This document shows positions 1 to 10,426 of a stretch of 64,000 nt of DNA, one piece after another. The stretch's first letter is position 1; each line of letters starts with the position of its first letter. The notes under the pieces were generated by a model. The model saw nothing but the letters and a program-made list of their open reading frames with translations, had not been told where the DNA came from and made no database searches. The stretch comes from Rhineura floridana (lineage: Eukaryota > Chordata > Lepidosauria > Squamata > Rhineuridae), in the NCBI RefSeq assembly GCF_030035675.1, contig NC_084487.1:64553986-64617985 (forward strand). The letters are read 5' to 3'. The position numbers were made by a program, and so were the translations under genes.

Positions 1-385
1 GTTCGGTTAGACGATACACCAGCAGCAACCCTAGTTTACTGTCTCCTCGGCCCGACACCAGGTGCAGGCCCTCATAGCCAGCTCCAAGACAGAGTGGTTT
101 CCTGGTGACAGAGATGGAAGTTCTGTAGACTACAGCAACTCCTCCCTCCCCCTCGTCCCTGCAGCCTGTGCTGGTGTTGCACTGAGTATCCAGGTGGGCA
201 AAGTTGGGTCATGTCAACTCCTCCAAGCTCACCCACCCAGGTCTCGGTAATGCACACCAAATTGGCACCTTCATCCACAATCAAGTTATGGATGAGAGTA
301 GTCTTATTGTGTACCAATCTGGTGTTAAACAGCAACACACACAGGCCAGTGGGCACAGCAGATGAACAACGAGGAACCCATCCAT
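1..385 (-). mobile_element. L2-type LINE fragment, endonuclease N-terminal part
   Basis: The minus-strand reading gives LLFNTRLVHNKTTLIHNLIV, then CITETWVGELGG and CPPGYSVQHQ. These match, with changes, the start of the apurinic-like endonuclease in the full-length L2 at 36.6-40.8 kb (FNAR...TETW). The fragment runs off the left edge of the window, so its 3' extent is unknown. The frame is degraded (last residues before the edge no longer align) and it is an old copy. No reverse transcriptase part is visible. Confidence 0.8.
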
Positions 386-921
386 GAACCCATAGGTTGC
401 ATTTAACTGTTTAAGTTATGGGTTTTAAAACTATTGCAACCCATCTTGGGACCTTTGGGTGAAGGGCTGGTAATCATCATCATCATCACAACCATCACCA
501 CTTTGTATCTGTATCTGTAGCATTTGGAATCAACCTAATTTATTTCAGATCCACTTTGTGTCATTCCAGTTCAATTTATTATTATTTGTGTCCAATCTGA
601 AGCTCTGTTCCACCTTCATTAATGATCATGGGGAATCAAAAAATGGCTATAGCCTCACCCCCCTTTCACATAAGTGGGTGAAATTTGCAGGCAAATGAGC
701 CCCTCCAGAATGGAGTGGATTAAGCATGCCAAATTTCAGGCAGATCCATTCACTGGTTTTCATGCAGGGAATCTTTAAAGTTTTTCAAAAGTCTTTAACT
801 TTTTTTATTTTCTGCCAGAACTGGATGAAAATAGCAGGGATGGTCATGCCTTCTGAGATTCTCTCTCTCCATCTCTTCTGTGTTTCTCCTAATTAGAATA
901 ATCAGCCTACTATTTAGTCTT
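386..921. other. Non-coding stretch, nothing recognised
   Basis: AT-rich DNA with a short (ATC)n run near 475-490. No frame, SINE box or terminal repeat could be supported. Confidence 0.5.
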
Positions 922-1247
922 GATGGCACCAGGGCTGTGGAGTCTGAGTCTGAGTCATGGAGTCGGAGTCAGAAGCAATTTTGGGTGGAGTCAGAGTCGG
1001 TAGAAATGTACTGACTCTGACTTCAAAATAAAATTAATAATTTATTAATATTAATATTAATTTATTAATATTAATACATTAATATACATTTGCCATTTAT
1101 GAAGGAGTCAGAGTCAGGGACAGACAGTAGAAAAATTAATATACATTTGCCATTTATGAAGGAGTCGGAGTCGGACAGTAGAAAAATAGAGGAGTCGGAG
1201 TGGGAGTCGAAGGTTTGACATACCGACTCCACAGCCCTGGATGGCAC
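922..1247. mobile_element. hAT-like non-autonomous DNA transposon with 8-bp target duplication
   Basis: The element spans 930-1239 (310 bp). Its ends are inverted: CAGGGCTGTGGAGTC at the left and GACTCCACAGCCCTG at the right. Both sides carry a perfect 8-bp direct repeat, gatggcac (922-929 and 1240-1247), the length made by hAT transposases. The interior is built from ggagtcggagtc-type repeats, an AT-rich core, and a direct duplication with 57-bp spacing starting at 1081 and 1138. There is no transposase frame, so it would have needed an enzyme in trans. Confidence 0.88.
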
Positions 1248-1596
1248 TCTATCACCTCTAATCTGCCTAACAATGGATGTGAGTTGACCAGATGATGTGC
1301 TTGGTCCACACCTGCCTGGCCAGTTTCAGACTCATTAGTCTTCTCTCTTAGAATCAACAATCACTGAATTGGAAGGGACCCAAAAAGGCTCTTCAACTCA
1401 ACCTCCAATCCGATAACAATATTGAACCATATCCAGAGTATGGATTGAGTCTATTGCCAGATGAACAGCAACCTCATGGTAACACTTCCATATCCAAAAC
1501 AATTGCAAAAATCTACCCATTACTATTCACATACCATAAATGTTTTACATACTAAGCCATTGCATGACATAGTGGTATTTCCCCCTACCCCTACTG
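1248..1596. other. Non-coding stretch, nothing recognised
   Basis: No frame or repeat structure that can be supported. Confidence 0.5.
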
Positions 1597-2290
1597 TCCA
1601 GGCCAGGGTGGACTCGCGGGTGGGCATTCACCCCACCCCTGCAGCACATAGCCTTTATTTTCGCCCTTGAGGCACCAGAACAGGCGTGTTAGGCCTCCCT
1701 CCCAGGGCCGGTTCTAAAGGGCGGTCAGGTGGAGCACTGGCCCAAGGGCCCCTGGAGCTTCAGGAGCCCCTGAGGGGCCCCTCCTCTCACCTTCTGCAGC
1801 AGCGTCAAATTACAGGGCAGGAGCTTCTGCCTGCCGGCCATTCCCTTGCCCCACCTACCTGTCTCCTGCCTTTTAGCATTGCCCTTAATGAAGATGGCGG
1901 CCGAGGTTTCCCTAAGGTGCTGAAGCCACTGCCGCCATCTTGGTTGATGGCAGAGATGCACACATGTAGCACGCATGTGTGCCATCAACTAAGATGGCAG
2001 CGGAGGCTTCATCCCCTTAGGGAAACCATGGCCGCCATCTTGGTTACTGGCAATGCTAAAAGACAGGCAACAGGTAGGTGGGGGTGTGGGGGGGCCACAT
2101 GCACATGCGTGCGTGCACACACACACACCAGAGCCTGAGAAAAGCTGATGTCCAAGGGCCCCCGCATGCCTGGGGTTGGCCCTGCTCCCTCCCTAGGCTG
2201 TGATGGGCCAGAGGTCAGCCTCCCATTGGCAGCTGGGCTCCAGGCCAGGGTGGACTCTTAGGTGGGCCTTCACCCCACCCCTGCAGGGCA
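1597..2290. repeat. Two-copy direct repeat (about 154-bp spacing) split by a hAT-like insertion
   Basis: The block starting ccaggccagggtggactc at 1597 recurs at 2241 and runs through cattcaccccacccctgcag or its variant. Removing the 490 bp contributed by the transposon and one target copy leaves a unit spacing of about 154 bp. The array was therefore a short tandem duplication before the transposon landed in it. Confidence 0.7.
1695..2192. mobile_element. hAT-like hairpin element with 8-bp target duplication
   Basis: The element spans 1703-2184 (482 bp), from CAGGGCCGGTT to ...GGTTGGCCCTG, with perfect 8-bp duplications ctccctcc at 1695-1702 and 2185-2192. Most of the interior is one imperfect palindrome from about 1838 to 2097, centred near 1968, with arms of about 128 bp. 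The arms hold four copies or near-copies of aagatggcggc or its complement (near 1892, 1932, 1990 and 2032). The reading frames on both strands here are mirror images produced by the palindrome and are not genes. Confidence 0.87.
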
Positions 2291-3596
2291 TTAAAGGGCC
2301 CCCTCTTTGAGTGTGGCAGGGGTGGTAGCCAGTTTGGTGCTGCACGTGGTGGCGCCACTGTGAATTGTGTGGCTGGGGGTTCCCTCAACAATAAAGGGGG
2401 AGGTTATGCTGGTTTTTTAGGGACCTGTGTATGCCTTTTAGATTTGAAGGAGGAGGTTAGGCTGGTTTTTAAGTGCCTGCGTAAGCCTTATAAATTTGGG
2501 CTGAGTTTTTGTGGGGCCTTGTCATTCATTACTCTACCCCCAGGCCTTTGAGCACAGGTTTTTCGGGCCTTTGAAGCCACCCCCCCCCCACGTAGGGTTG
2601 AGTATGTGGGAGGAGGCAGCACTTTGGGGGCTTCAAGCCTCCCCCCCCCACGCCCAGGGTGGTTTAGAGGGGAGGAGGCAGTACAGACCTTTTGAGCTTT
2701 TCAATTTCCCTCCCCCCATATTAATTCGACTTAGTTATTTGCTTAATGACAGCAGCTTCCCTGTCGGTCCATTGTCTGGGCTGTGGGCAAGGCTAGAGCA
2801 TGCCCTATTTCCCATTTGGTCACTGGGGCTGGGTGTGAGTTCAGCCTGGGTTGGGTGCACAGGACGGGGTAGGCCTATGGGTTAGGCCCTGGCAGGTTTT
2901 ATTCGGCATTATGCAGGACTTTTTGGTTGGGCCTACAACCTCTTGCTAGGTCCAGGCCTATATTAGGTTGCAGGCATATATTAGGCTGAGTAATTTAGTC
3001 TGTTATTATATTTCATTGTGGCCTTATTGTGGGGCGCAGGGCTCCTTGATTAGGCTTACGGCCTCTTGCTAGGCCCAGGCATGTATTAGGTTTGAGATAT
3101 TTCATTCTATAACTATTATATTACATTGTGGGCTTTTTGTAGGGCCTGGTGAGCCTCTTTGGGCCTTTCAGATTTGAATAATACTGTGCAGAGATAACAG
3201 AGTGGGCTAGAAAATATCTACATCGCCATATCTTAAGTGACAGTGATCCTTTTCTATTCCAAGTGTTAATTTTCATGCTACTTGTTAATTCTGAGTCTGA
3301 AGATGTATTTATTTGAAGTTGGTCTCATATCAAAAACGAAGCATATGGCATTTTTATAGTTAACAAAAAAAACCATGCAAACTTTTGCAGGGAATAGAAG
3401 GTCTAAATAGATGATAGGGTGGCTTAAATAGAGGATAGGAATAAAGAGAAAAGACAGATTTACTTAATAGGCTGTTATCTGTATTTGACAGAATCTTACA
3501 CTTATTGAAACAAAGGCTGCCTTTTAAAGTCCAGGCAGAATCTTCCACGTTTCCGGATGATCTTTACAACAACAAAACAAGTCTTTGTTAGGATTT
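2193..3596. repeat. G/C-skewed serially duplicated non-coding DNA, class unknown
   Basis: Short direct duplications are visible: gggaggttatgctggttttt at 2398 recurs with one change near 2451, and a block ending cctcttgctaggyccaggc at about 2930-2975 recurs at about 3053-3095. Runs of C (2580-2590, 2641-2650) interrupt it. It could be a decayed satellite or the non-coding part of a large element. No terminal repeats were found. Confidence 0.45.
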
Positions 3597-3598
3597 CT

Positions 3599-3884
3599 GA
3601 TATCATTTACCTGAAATCACATATAGCATGCAACTTTTGCATTGGCATATCTATTCTAATATGTGTTGGAAAACTCACAATGAGTAATCTGCTACAGTGG
3701 GGTGGCATATTGGTGACATCAACACACCCTCAGCATCTGTTGCTCTAGGAATTACGGTATCGTTACCTGAAATCAAATATAGCATGCAAATTTTGCATTT
3801 TGCACATCTATTCTTATGGATATTTGAAAACCCACAAGCAGAAAACTGCTACAGTGGGGCCAAACATTGGTGATAGCAACATAT
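3599..3884. repeat. 157-bp tandem repeat, left part
   Basis: tatcatttacctgaaatca at 3601 recurs as tatcgttacctgaaatca at 3758, followed in both cases by atatagcatgcaa and a ctacagtgggg block, giving a 157-bp period. The second unit is cut by the L2 insertion at 3885 and resumes at 6763 with ctcagcatcagttgcttta, matching 3729-3747. Unit sequence is not one I recognise. Confidence 0.75.
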
Positions 3885-6758
3885 CTATAAGAGTTCCATC
3901 CCCCTCATCAAGCACCATGTCCATGTAACTACAGGCCTTGAGTGTTTGTACCTTGAGTTGGGCCAGAGGGACAGACTGGGGATTCTGTTAGTGTACCGCC
4001 CACCCTGCTGCCTAACAGACTCCCTGACTGAGCTGTCGGAGGTGGTCTTGGAGGTTCTGTTGAGATCCTCTAGACTACTGGTACTGGGTGATGTCAACAT
4101 TCATGCCGAGGCCATCCTATCTGGGGCGGCTCAGGACTTCATGGCCTCCATGACGACCATGGGGCTGTCCCAATATACCACCGGCCCAACTCATGTAGCA
4201 GGTCACACTCTGGACCTGATTTTTGCTACGGGACATGATGATAGTGATCTGTGTATAGGGAGCCTTACATCAGCTCCTCTGTCATGGACAGATCACTGCT
4301 TGTTGAGGTTTAGACTCACAACGACTTTTCACCTCTGCAAGGGTGGGGGACCGATTAAGATGGTCCGCCCCCGGAGACTGCTGGATCCTGAAGGTTTTCA
4401 AAAAGCTCTGGGGAGTTTTCCGGCTGATAAGGCTGGCGCCCATGTCGACACCCTGGCCGATCTGTGGAATGCGGAAATGACCCGGGCAGCTGACATGATC
4501 GCTCCTGTGCGCCCTCTCCTTTGTAGAGCTCATACAGCTCCATGGTATACTCCGGAGCTGAGGGCGATGAAACAATATAGGAGACGGCTTGAGTGCAGAT
4601 GGAGACGGACTCCTGACGAATGCAACTTTGCACTGGTGAGTGCTTATAATAAGACATATTTTGGGGTGGTGCGGGCAGCAAAGAAACAACATATCACTGC
4701 CTCTATTCAATCCTCTATCTCCCGTCCGGCGGAGCTGTTTCAAACTGTCAGAGGGCTCTTACACTCTGGCCCTAAGGACGTGATGGAATCTTCGAAAGCT
4801 CGATGTGACGAATTTGCCAAGCACTTCCAGAATAAAATCTCTTGCATTTGTCAGGACTTAGACTCCAATGTTACAGCAGTGGAATCAAATGAGGTCTCCG
4901 GAGCACAGTCTGGTCATATTTTGTTGGATGAGTTTCAGTTGGTGCAGCTTGAGGACGTTGACAAGGTGCTTGGACAGGTGCGTGTGACCACCTCTGTGTT
5001 AGACCCTTGCCCCTCTTGGCTAATAAAAGCTAGCAGGGATGGCACTGCCGGTTGGGCCAGGGAAGTGATTAATGCCTCACTATGTGAGGGAGTGGTCCCG
5101 CACTGCCTTAAGGCGGCGGTGGTGAGACTGCTTTTGAAAAAATCCTCCCTGGACCCAGATAATTTGAATAACTATAGGCCGGTAGCAAATGTGCCATTCC
5201 TGGGCAAGGTTCTGGAAAGGGTGGTTGCATCCCAGCTCCAGGCACTGTTGGATGAAACCAATTATCTGGATCCATTTCAATTGGGTTTCAGGCCCGGTTT
5301 TGGTACAGAGACAGCCTTGGTCGCCCTGTATGATGACCTCTGTCGGGAGAAAGACAGAGGGAGTGTAACTCTGTTGATTCTCCTTGATCTCTCAGCGGCT
5401 TTTGATACCATCGACCATGGTATCCTTCTGGGGAGGCTTGCGGATTTGGGAGTTGGAGGTACTGCTTGGCAGTGGTTCCGCTCCTATCTGGCAGGTCGTC
5501 TCCAGAAAGTAGTGCTTGGGGAGCACTACTCGAAACCCTGGGCGCTCCAATATGGAGTTTTGCAGGGATCAGTTCTGTCCCCCATGCTCTTTAACATCTA
5601 TATGAAGCCGCTGGGTGCTGTCATCAGGAGTTTTGGAGTGTGTTCTCATCAGTATGCTGATGATACGCAACTCTACTTCTCCTTTTCATCTTCTTCAGGT
5701 GAGGCTGTCAAGGTCCTAAACCGATGCTTGGCCGCAATAATGGACTGGATGAGAGTGAACAAATTGAAGCTCAATCCAGACAAGACTGAGATGCTGTTAG
5801 TAAATGGATCCCTTGACCAGTTGGATGTTCTACCTGTTCTGGATGAGGTTACACTCCCCCTGAAGGAGCAGGTGCGCAGCTTGGGAGTCCTTCTGGACCC
5901 GTCCTTGTCACTTGAGGCGCAGGTGGCCTCAGTGGCACAGAGTGCTTTTTACCAACTTAGGCTGGTAGCCCAGCTACGCCCATATCTGGACAGGGAACAT
6001 CTTGCTTCAGTTGTTCATGCTCTGGTAACCTCAAGATTGGACTACTGCAATGCACTTTATGTGGGGCTGCCCTTGAAGACGATTCGGAAACTGCAGCTTG
6101 TGCAGAATGCGGCGGCCAGATTAATAACCGGGACCAAAAGGTCAGAACATGTGACACCTATTCTGGCCCACTTGCACTGGCTGCCTATATGTTTCCGGGC
6201 CCAATTCAAGGTGCTGGTTTTAACCTATAAAGCCTTACATGGCACGGGCCCACAATACCTGATGGAGCGTCTCTCCCGATATGAACCTACCCGTACACTA
6301 CGCTCAACATCGAAGGCCCTCCTCCGGGTGCCTACTCAGAAAGACGACCGGAAGGCGACTACAAGAAAAAGGCCTTCTCGATAGTGGCCCCCGAACTATG
6401 GAACACCCTTCCTGACGAGGTACACCTGGCGCCTACTTTATTATCTTTTCGGCGCCAGGTGAAAACCTTCCTCTTTGCCCAGGCATTTTAATATTTTAAT
6501 ATTTCTATCTTTTAGTATTTTAGTATTTGTATTAATGTTGTAAAGATAATTATATGTTTTATCTTTTCTGAATTTTTTACTTTTGATTTGTGTTTAATAT
6601 GGGTTTTTATGTTAATTTTGTCTTTGTTGTATGTATAAACTGTTGTCTTGATGATTAGGTGGTTTTAAAATTGACTGTTTATATATTTATATTTGATGTA
6701 CACCGCCCAGAGAGCCTCGCTATGGGCGGTATAAAAATTAAATTAAATTAAAAAAAAT
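3885..6758 (+). mobile_element. 5'-truncated L2-type LINE inserted in a tandem repeat
   Basis: This copy is collinear with the full-length L2 at 36.6-40.8 kb but starts inside the endonuclease region. It ends with the shared 3' tail (ccgcccagagagcctcgctatggg, then aaattaaatt and an A-run). The flanks read atat at 3881-3884 and again at 6759-6762, a likely 4-bp target duplication. Deleting the insert restores the 157-bp repeat. The close match to the full-length copy points to a fairly recent insertion. Confidence 0.88.
3946..6384 (+). pseudogene. L2 ORF2 (endonuclease C-part, reverse transcriptase), one frameshift near the end
   Basis: An 812-residue open frame that would nick DNA and reverse transcribe the LINE RNA at the target. 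It begins within the endonuclease: VLGDVNIHAEA (the GDxN motif), HTLDLIFATG and SWTDHC are present, but the N-terminal asparagine and glutamate motifs are missing through 5' truncation. Reverse transcriptase motifs follow: GFRPGFGTETAL, LLDLSAAFDTIDH, QGSVLSPMLFNIYMKPLGA and the catalytic QYADDTQLY. The residue before QG is Leu (VLQG) where the sister copy has Pro. Near 6365 a missing base in an AG-rich run ends the frame early at RKRPSR. The usual C-terminal block (APELWN, LSFRRQVKTFLF) follows in another frame to about 6490. It cannot mobilise itself. Confidence 0.9.
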
Positions 6759-6835
6759 ATATCCTCAGCATCAGTTGCTTTAGGGGAGCTGGTTTAGCTG
6801 CAATAAAATAGTAGCTGGTAAAGTGCACTTACTTA
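6759..6835. repeat. 157-bp tandem repeat, right part
   Basis: Continuation of the unit cut at 3884: cctcagcatcagttgcttta resembles 3728-3747. Similarity fades after about 6830. Confidence 0.6.
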
Positions 6836-7439
6836 TAAATGATTTCTTTCTTTCTTTACAGAGGGGTGTGAAACAGTGAGATGTGGGGCCATATCTCAAC
6901 AGTGAGATATGGGGGTGTTTCAGCTCCTTGAAATATTGAGTCGAGTGGGCTCATATACAGTGGGGACACTGTCAGTATGATTTGCTGATCATGGGTAGGG
7001 CAGGATTTTGGGTGCATGTTAACACAATGTTAACAACACAATGTTTAAAAACACAATGTTTTTTAAAAAAAATTCAACATAATATTAAATGATGAACAAT
7101 GAAAAGAATGTAACATTGTTTACCTTTAGTAATTTTAGGTGCAATCTTGCATCCACCGATGTGCACACAGGAAGAACTAGTTGCAAAGATCATAGCAGAG
7201 CCTTATTGTACCCATCCCTGCTACTACTGTACCAGCTGAGCCATGATGGTGCTTGCAAATTCTGCCACAGGCAGGAATTGTGTATTGATGCTTTGCATGG
7301 GATGATCCAGCCACCTGTTTATCCTTGCACCCTGCCCTTGGCCCAATTCCTGTTTCTGCTAAGAACAGCTTGGACATGAGGATGTGGATCGATGTCTTAA
7401 TGAAAATTGGAGAACAAAGGTGAGTTTTTCCTTATTATT
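6836..7439. other. Non-coding stretch, nothing recognised
   Basis: Contains a small acacaatgtt direct repeat cluster at about 7020-7060. No supported gene. Confidence 0.5.
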
Positions 7440-8420
7440 TCACCAAGACAGCGAGAAGAGAGAGGGAAGCAGGCATAGATGATCTAGGTGACTGTTTCTC
7501 CTCCAGTTCTCAATACCAGCTGGGAATTTTGAGCGAGAGAGGGCTGTTGTGCTCATGTCCTCTTGATGGCTTTCCATCGGCTGAAAGTTGGAAGATTCAA
7601 GACTAACAAAAGAAAGTCCTTTTTCACACAGTGCATAGTTAAAATGATGAGTTTCGCTCCCACAAGTGGAAGTGATGATGGCCACCTATTTAGATGGCTT
7701 TAAAAGAGGATTAGACAAGTTCATGGAGGATAAAGCTATCCATGGGTGCTAGCCACAATGGCTATGTTCTGTCCCCATTGTAGGAGGCAATATGCCTATT
7801 GTTGTAAGAGGAAATCTCTTATCCAGAAATAGGGATTGTTGACTAGCTACTGCGATTGAATACCAGACAACAACGGAGTAAAGGAACTGCAGCTTATTAG
7901 CTCACAGCCAAGGCATCAGTTCACAAAAACAGGAACTGAAGCCTCGAACAAAGGATAAAGGTGGCTTTTATACTTTTCTGATAACAGCAAACTAGACACA
8001 GTACATGTTGTACTTTGCGTATGTTCTTTGTACCTTTGCTAACCACATAGACACGCTAGGTAGAACAAAGCAGGCTAAAGCAGGCTGGAACAAACTTTGT
8101 GGTTACTGAACAGGATGCAGTATAGAATAAGCTGAAAGAACAGGATGTGGTGTTCTGCTACTCCTAAAGTCTCTGGGCAGATTTCACTGTGTACATGTCT
8201 TGCTCGCCTTGAGCCTATGTCTATCAATCACATGGTCTCAGAGATATGGGGTAACTTTGGCTCTTCTCACACTATGAATACCAGTTCCTGGGAATAATGC
8301 TCTTGCACTCAGATTCTGCTTGAGGGCTTCCAATGGGCATCTGGTTGGCCACTGTGAGAAGAGAAGGTTAGACTAGGTGGGCCTCTGGTCTGATAGGTCC
8401 CCTTCCCTATTACAGGGCCA
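7440..8420 (+). repeat. Dispersed squamate-type repeat interrupted by a solo LTR
   Basis: Two flanks read as one continuous repeat once the LTR at 7800-8271 is removed. The left flank includes gatggctttaaaagaggatt and ttcatggaggataaagctat. The right flank includes ccaatgggcatctggttggc and ggtctgataggtcccc. From memory this type is widespread in squamate introns, but I cannot name its family. The final ggtctga block resembles the tail of the tRNA-derived SINEs in this window, which hints at a LINE 3' region. That link is inference. Confidence 0.6.
7796..8275 (-). mobile_element. Solo LTR of a retrovirus-like element (fossil)
   Basis: The LTR spans 7800-8271 (472 bp), beginning TGTTGTAAGAG and ending CTTCTCACA, so it has TG...CA ends. 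It is flanked by a 4-bp duplication, ctat (7796-7799 and 8272-8275). A TATAAAAG-like box on the minus strand near 7975 suggests minus-strand orientation. Internal sequence is absent, as expected after recombination between two LTRs. Age is unclear without a consensus. Confidence 0.72.
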
Positions 8421-8668
8421 CTTTCTGCCTGCTGCTTAGTGGGAAGGAATAGGAGAGAGAAAGAGACAAGTAAAGGATACTCCGGGTGCCTGCTCTTTCT
8501 CCGTCTCAGCTGGCTTGTTCTTTTAAAAAGTTAATGTTCTGAGCAGCTTTGATGACTTCATTTGAACAGCAGGATACAAAGAAAAGAAATATTTTAGGAA
8601 CTTTGAAGGAATGGAGGGAGGCAACTGTTTTCCATGGAGAAAGAGCAATAATGTGGACAGCATACATT
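8421..8668. other. Non-coding stretch, nothing recognised
   Basis: Purine-rich DNA without supported features. Confidence 0.45.
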
Positions 8669-10018
8669 ATTATTTATTTATTAAATTTATTAGTCGCCCA
8701 TCTGCTTGGCTGTCCAGCCACTCTGGGCGATATACAAAATAAAAACATACAAATACATTAAAACATTAAAAATCTCAACAATAATAATAAAACCTAACCC
8801 ACCCCAAAAGCCTGCCTGAAGAGCCAGGTCTTTAAGGCCCAGCGGAAGCTCATCATAGAGGGGGCATGGCGGAGATCATTTGGGAGGGAATTCCACAAAG
8901 TGTGGGCCACAATTGAAAAAGCCCTCTCCCTAGTTCTCACCAGTCTAGCTGTTTTAACTGGTGGGATAGAAAGAAGGCCTTTTGAGGCTGATTTTGTTGA
9001 GCGGCATCCCTGATGATGTTGGAGGCACTCCTTCAGATAGACTGGGCCGAAACCATATAGGGTTTTAAAGGTCAAAACCAACACCTTGAATTAGGCCCGG
9101 AAAACAACCAGTAACCAGTGCAACTCCTTCAGCACTGGAGTGATGTGATCTCACCGGCAGCTGCCTTTAATCAGGCAAGCCGCCACATTCTGTACCAGTT
9201 GCAGCTTCCGGACTGTTTTCAAGGGTAACCCCACGTAGAGCACATTACAGTAGTCTAGGCGAGAGGAGACCAGGGCATGTACCACCGATGGGAGCAGATG
9301 GTTGGGAAGGTAGGGGAGCAGCCTCCATATCAGATGGAGTTGATACAGCGCTGCCCTGCTCATAGCCAAGACCTGAGCCTCCATGGACGGTTGGGAGTCA
9401 AGAATGACCCCCAGGCTGCGGACCTGGTCTTTCAGGGGCAATTGTATCCCATTGAGCACCAGGTCAACATCCCCCAATCTTCCCTTGTCTCCCACAAACA
9501 GTACCTCGGTTTTGTCAGGGTTCAGCTTCAGCTTATTCCTTCCCATCCAGCCACTCACCGACTCCAGGCACTTGGATAGGTTTTCTACAGCCAACCTCGG
9601 TGAAGATTTGAATGAGAGATAGAGCTGCGTGTCATCAGCATACTGGTGACAGTGCAGCCCAAATCTTCTGATGATAGCCCCCAGCGGCTTTATATAGATG
9701 TTGAACAGCATCAGGGAGAGGATGGAGCTCTGTGGCACCCCACAAGTGAGAGGCCAAGGATCTGAAACCTCATTCCCCCAATGCCACTCTCTGGTACCTA
9801 CCAGAGAGGAAGGAACGGAACCACTGCAATACAGTGCCCCCTATTCCTAACCTCTTCAGGTGGTCCAGAAGGATACTGTGGTCAACGGTATCAAAAGCTG
9901 CTGAGAGATCCAGGAGGACAAGGAAGGTGCATTCGCCCCTATCCAATGCCCTCCTCATATCATCCACCAAGGCAACCAAGGCCGTTTCAGTCCCATGTGC
10001 ACTCAAGCAAAACTGCCA
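8669..10018 (-). mobile_element. L2-type LINE, subfamily A, 5'-truncated and frame-broken
   Basis: Minus-strand copy with its 3' tail at 8669 (gtccagccactctgggcgat on the plus strand). Reading upward on the minus strand gives the C-terminal block (RERAFSIVAHTLWNSLP, then MSFRWALKTWLFRQAF; 8794-9084), a 195-residue piece with MLFNIYIKPLGAIIRRFG and QYADDTQLYLSF (9151-9738), and a piece with GTETALVALVDDMRRALDRG and LLDLSAAFDTVDHSI (9770-10006). These pieces lie in different frames. Sequence differs clearly from the 3885-6758 copy, so it is another L2 subfamily. It stops where the next L2 tail starts at 10019. Confidence 0.86.
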
Positions 10019-10187
10019 GGATTTATTTATTTATTTATTGCATTTGTATACCGCCCCATAGCCAAAGCTCTCTGGGTGGTTTACAACAATTAAAACATTA
10101 AAAACAAAGATACAAATTTAAAAACACATTTTTAAAAAGCAATTTAAAAACACATGCTAAAATGCGTGGGAGAAGAGGAAAGTCTTG
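10019..10187 (-). mobile_element. L2-type LINE 3' tail, left of the L1 insertion
   Basis: The tail starts with atttattta repeats and a taccgcccc...agctctctgggtgg block, the 3' end shared by L2 copies here. It continues beyond the L1 at 15801. The last 17 bases, agaagaggaaagtcttg (10171-10187), are the left copy of the L1 target duplication. Confidence 0.85.
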
Positions 10188-10212
10188 GGGGCGGAGCTTG
10201 GACGCCAATTGT

Positions 10213-10220
10213 ATGGCGGC
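10213..10220 (+). promoter_or_regulatory. ATGGCGGC (YY1-like) motif at the L1 5' end
   Basis: The motif lies at +26 to +33 of the L1. Human L1 has a YY1 site at a comparable place that helps set the transcription start. A similar role here is inference from motif and position. Confidence 0.45.
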
Positions 10221-10426
10221 GTGAGAGAGGAGCTCCATAGCCCAATTAACAAAACAATTCCAAACCAGAGAAAAAGCAGCTTGAGTTAAAAGTGAAACTC
10301 TGAAGGAATGAGAGGGGAATGTCAACAGACCTGACTAAAAAGCAAAAGAAAGTTATCACTGCTTATTTCAAGCTGCAAGATAAGACACAAGGACGATGAG
10401 CGATACATGGCAGCTCTGTAGAGGAA

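Noticed and set aside
1686-2138. 150-residue frame as a gene
   Set aside because: It spans the hAT-like hairpin and mirrors a frame on the other strand, as a palindrome would.
7440-8420. CR1 or L2 3' end as the identity of the dispersed repeat
   Set aside because: The family could not be decided from sequence alone, so it was left unclassified.
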